A stretch of DNA of 5,815 bases from Candidatus Sulfotelmatobacter sp. (GTDB lineage: Bacteria; Acidobacteriota; Terriglobia; Terriglobales; Acidobacteriaceae). The position numbers and the translations under genes were made by a program. Location of the stretch: positions 1-5,815 of the forward strand of contig JASIEN010000574.1 of assembly GCA_030045935.1 (NCBI GenBank), given 5' to 3'. Positions 4,073 to 5,815 of this stretch are shown here, piece after piece (the stretch's first letter is position 1; every line of letters starts with the position of its first letter). The notes beneath the pieces were generated by a model that had not been told where the DNA came from, did no database searches, and was given only the letters and a program-made list of their open reading frames with translations.

Positions 4073-5815
4073 ATGACCCGCCAAGATTCCCTAAGAACGA
4101 TAGCGATAAAGACCCGCATCTTCGCTGCCTTGGCTCCATTCGTCGCGGCTCTTACCATCCTGGTGGCCCTCGCCGCAGCCCAGCACGCGGGTCAGGTGTC
4201 GGCCAGCAATTCGGCGTCCGCAGCGTCGCCGAGCGGCGGCCCACCCCTGGCAAGACTTCAAAGTCCGGGACTCCCGCGTTCGGCCGACGCTGGCCCGGAC
4301 CAAGCCGTACCCAGCGTCAGCGCTTTGTCTTTCGAGCCGCCCGTAACGTACCCCCTCCCCGGCGGGTATTCAATGTCTGCCGCTGTCGGAGATGTCAACG
4401 GCGACGGAATTCCCGACATCATCGTCATTAGCGGAATCGGCTCGCCCAATGGCGACGGCCTGGTCAGCGTGTTGCTGGGCAACGGTGACGGAACATTCCA
4501 GCCCGCCACATCCTTCGATTCTGCAGGAGGCTTTCCTGACGCGGTGATTTCAGCCGATGTGAACAACGATGGCAAACTCGACATCGTGGTCGCTAACTGC
4601 TCCTCGACCGCCGGACTAGACTGCCCGGGTTCAGACGGAGTGTTGGCAGTCTTCCTCGGCAACGGCGACGGCACGTTCCAGAGTCCCATCACCATCAGCA
4701 CCGGGGGCCCCCCAGCGTGGCAAATGGCGGTGGCAGACGTAAACCTGGACGGCAATCTCGACGCGGTTGTCGGGACGGACGGAGAAGGCGCCCTCCTCTT
4801 TCTGGGTAACGGTGACGGCACCTTTCAGCCACCCTCCGGCCCATTGGGATACGGCGGAATCTCGCCGACTGTAGCCGATGTGAATGGCGACGGCAAACCT
4901 GACTTGCTCATGGCGGCTGGCGGAGCGGTTTACGTGTTACTTGGCAACGGAGACGGAACATTCCAGCCGCCGGTTGGCTATCAGGATATTTCGGGTATTT
5001 TCGCCATCTCCGTGGCGGAAGATGTAAAGGGCGATGGCGAACTCGACGTCCTCGCCGAGGGTTATGGTTCTGTCAGGGGCACCAAAGTCCGCGTGCTATT
5101 CGGGAACGGCGACGGCACCTTCACGACCAAGCCACCCGTGGTACGAAAAACGGGGTATGGCCAGTCCTTTGCAGTTGCAGATCTGAACGGGGATGGGATT
5201 CCCGATCTGGCGACCGGGCAGTGCGAAGACTCACACTGCACTGGGGGGGAGGGCTTTGTTGTGGCGCTTACGAGCACCGGTGACGGATGGTTCATACAGC
5301 CCCGAGTATTCGACGCCGGCGCAGACGACGCCCAGTCGATCACTGCCGCCGACCTGAATGGAGACGGCGAACCCGACCTAGTGGTGGCGCACTTTTGGTC
5401 CAACGGCGTAACCGTGTTGCTCAACAACACCGTCTTCAGCGACTCCCCCACATCAACCTCGCTGACCTCCAGCCAGAATCCCAGCCCGTTCGGACAGAAG
5501 CTTACGTTCACCGCCACGGTAAGCTCGGCGTCGGGATCCCCCCCGGACGGAGAGGGCGTGACCTTCTTCAATGGCTCTGCGGTGCTCGGCAAGGGCACCC
5601 TGAAGGGAGGGGTCGCGTCACTCACCGCCCACGGCCTCCCTGCAGGCACCTATCGTATCGCGGCGAGCTACCGCAGCGATGCGAGCCTCATGGCCAGCAC
5701 ATCCCCAGTAATCAAGCAGGTTGTGACCCCCAGCGCTCTGACCACCACTACGCTGTCGTCTGCGCCGAACCCTGCCGCCTACGGCCAGCCAGTGGTTCTT
5801 ACCGCGGTGGTCACC
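4073..5815 (+). CDS. secreted FG-GAP/VCBS repeat protein with Ig-like domains, 3' end outside window
   Basis: The reading frame is open from the ATG to the window end (581 codons, no stop), so the protein is C-terminally incomplete. Residues 1-36 look like a signal peptide: basic residues up to 15, a hydrophobic stretch at about 16-36 and a likely cleavage after ALAAA (before Gln37). A low-complexity Ser/Ala/Pro linker (about 40-90) leads to seven FG-GAP/VCBS repeats (about 102-451), each with a calcium-binding-type DxNxDGxxD loop starting at Asp107, 162, 222, 269, 317, 370 and 427. Five are followed by GNGDGTF. Seven repeats suggest one complete integrin-alpha-like beta-propeller. An Ig-like domain follows (about 462-550), and a second begins at 557. 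Four cysteines form two close pairs (176/184 and 384/389). The family suggests an exported or surface protein in binding or adhesion; ligand and function are unknown. It is preceded by its own promoter candidate and a perfect ribosome binding site. Confidence 0.9.
   Translation, partial: MTRQDSLRTIAIKTRIFAALAPFVAALTILVALAAAQHAGQVSASNSASAASPSGGPPLARLQSPGLPRSADAGPDQAVPSVSALSFEPPVTYPLPGGYSMSAAVGDVNGDGIPDIIVISGIGSPNGDGLVSVLLGNGDGTFQPATSFDSAGGFPDAVISADVNNDGKLDIVVANCSSTAGLDCPGSDGVLAVFLGNGDGTFQSPITISTGGPPAWQMAVADVNLDGNLDAVVGTDGEGALLFLGNGDGTFQPPSGPLGYGGISPTVADVNGDGKPDLLMAAGGAVYVLLGNGDGTFQPPVGYQDISGIFAISVAEDVKGDGELDVLAEGYGSVRGTKVRVLFGNGDGTFTTKPPVVRKTGYGQSFAVADLNGDGIPDLATGQCEDSHCTGGEGFVVALTSTGDGWFIQPRVFDAGADDAQSITAADLNGDGEPDLVVAHFWSNGVTVLLNNTVFSDSPTSTSLTSSQNPSPFGQKLTFTATVSSASGSPPDGEGVTFFNGSAVLGKGTLKGGVASLTAHGLPAGTYRIAASYRSDASLMASTSPVIKQVVTPSALTTTTLSSAPNPAAYGQPVVLTAVVT
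4376..5425 (+). repeat. seven tandem FG-GAP/VCBS repeats (coding)
   Basis: The Asp-rich loops start at residues 107, 162, 222, 269, 317, 370 and 427, giving spacings of 47 to 60 residues. The fifth loop is DVKGDGELD, with Lys in place of the usual Asn. The GNGDGTF strand-turn recurs at DNA positions 4478, 4658, 4805, 4943 and 5102; the sixth repeat has the degenerate STGDGWF (401-407) and the seventh lacks it, ending in VTVLLNN. Wobble positions differ between copies, so the repeats are old rather than recent DNA duplications. Confidence 0.88.
5456..5815 (+). repeat. tandem bacterial Ig-like domains (coding), second one cut by window end
   Basis: The first unit (residues 462-550) opens with SLTSSQNPSPFGQKLTFTA. 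It has GVTFFNGSAVLGKGTL in the middle and ends with GLPAGTYRIAASYRSD and a short strand, the layout of Big_3/Ig-like repeats in bacterial surface proteins. The second opens at residue 557 with the related TTLSSAPNPAAYGQPVVLTA. The shared NPxxxGQxxxxTA pattern shows tandem duplication, and more copies may follow beyond the window. Confidence 0.8.

Noticed and set aside
3964..4431. Plus-strand open frame overlapping the start of the FG-GAP gene
   Set aside because: The product is Arg/Pro-rich without motifs, while the overlapping frame from 4073 has a perfect Shine-Dalgarno sequence, a signal peptide and clear repeats.
4258..4821. Long open frame on the minus strand (187 codons)
   Set aside because: It is antisense to the FG-GAP repeats. 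The repeated Asp/Gly codons read backwards give a repetitive Pro/Ser-rich product without recognisable domains, as expected of a shadow frame.
5062..5649. Long open frame on the minus strand (195 codons)
   Set aside because: It has the same PSP-rich shadow composition opposite the real gene, with no domain and no ribosome binding site evidence.

Overview
The window looks like chromosomal DNA of a moderately GC-rich Gram-negative-type bacterium. An acidobacterium (Terriglobia-like) is the best guess. That rests on the look of the proteins, on degenerate seven-base repeats between genes, and on a large secreted FG-GAP plus Ig-like protein of a kind common in that phylum. No marker gene is present, so the taxonomy is inference.

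Left part (1-3905): four complete plus-strand housekeeping genes. They are a corrinoid adenosyltransferase (btuR/cobO type, 67-603), the acetyl-CoA carboxylase beta subunit accD (722-1564), the folate-glutamate ligase folC (1677-3035), and a PlsC-type 1-acylglycerol-3-phosphate acyltransferase (GTG start, 3084-3905). accD next to folC is a widely conserved pairing. AccD (malonyl-CoA supply) and PlsC (phosphatidic acid formation) sit at the two ends of membrane-lipid synthesis; BtuR/CobO and FolC serve cofactor metabolism. All four starts are fixed by in-frame stops just upstream, and none has a good Shine-Dalgarno sequence.

The gaps cobO-accD and accD-folC are almost completely filled by two similar elements of 113 and 115 bp. 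Each has arms built of degenerate heptamers (consensus RGYNNYC) pointing inward in opposite orientation, around a core of about 57-59 bp. A third heptamer array (five perfect GGTRCYC units) lies in frame inside folC. This repeat family is the most unusual thing in the window.

Right part (3906-5815): a 167-bp gap holds a plausible sigma70-type promoter and a perfect Shine-Dalgarno sequence. It is followed by a gene, open at the window end, for an exported protein with a signal peptide, seven FG-GAP/VCBS repeats (probably one seven-bladed beta-propeller) and tandem Ig-like domains. It appears to be a separate transcription unit from the housekeeping genes. I see no RNA genes, CRISPR array, insertion sequence or phage genes.
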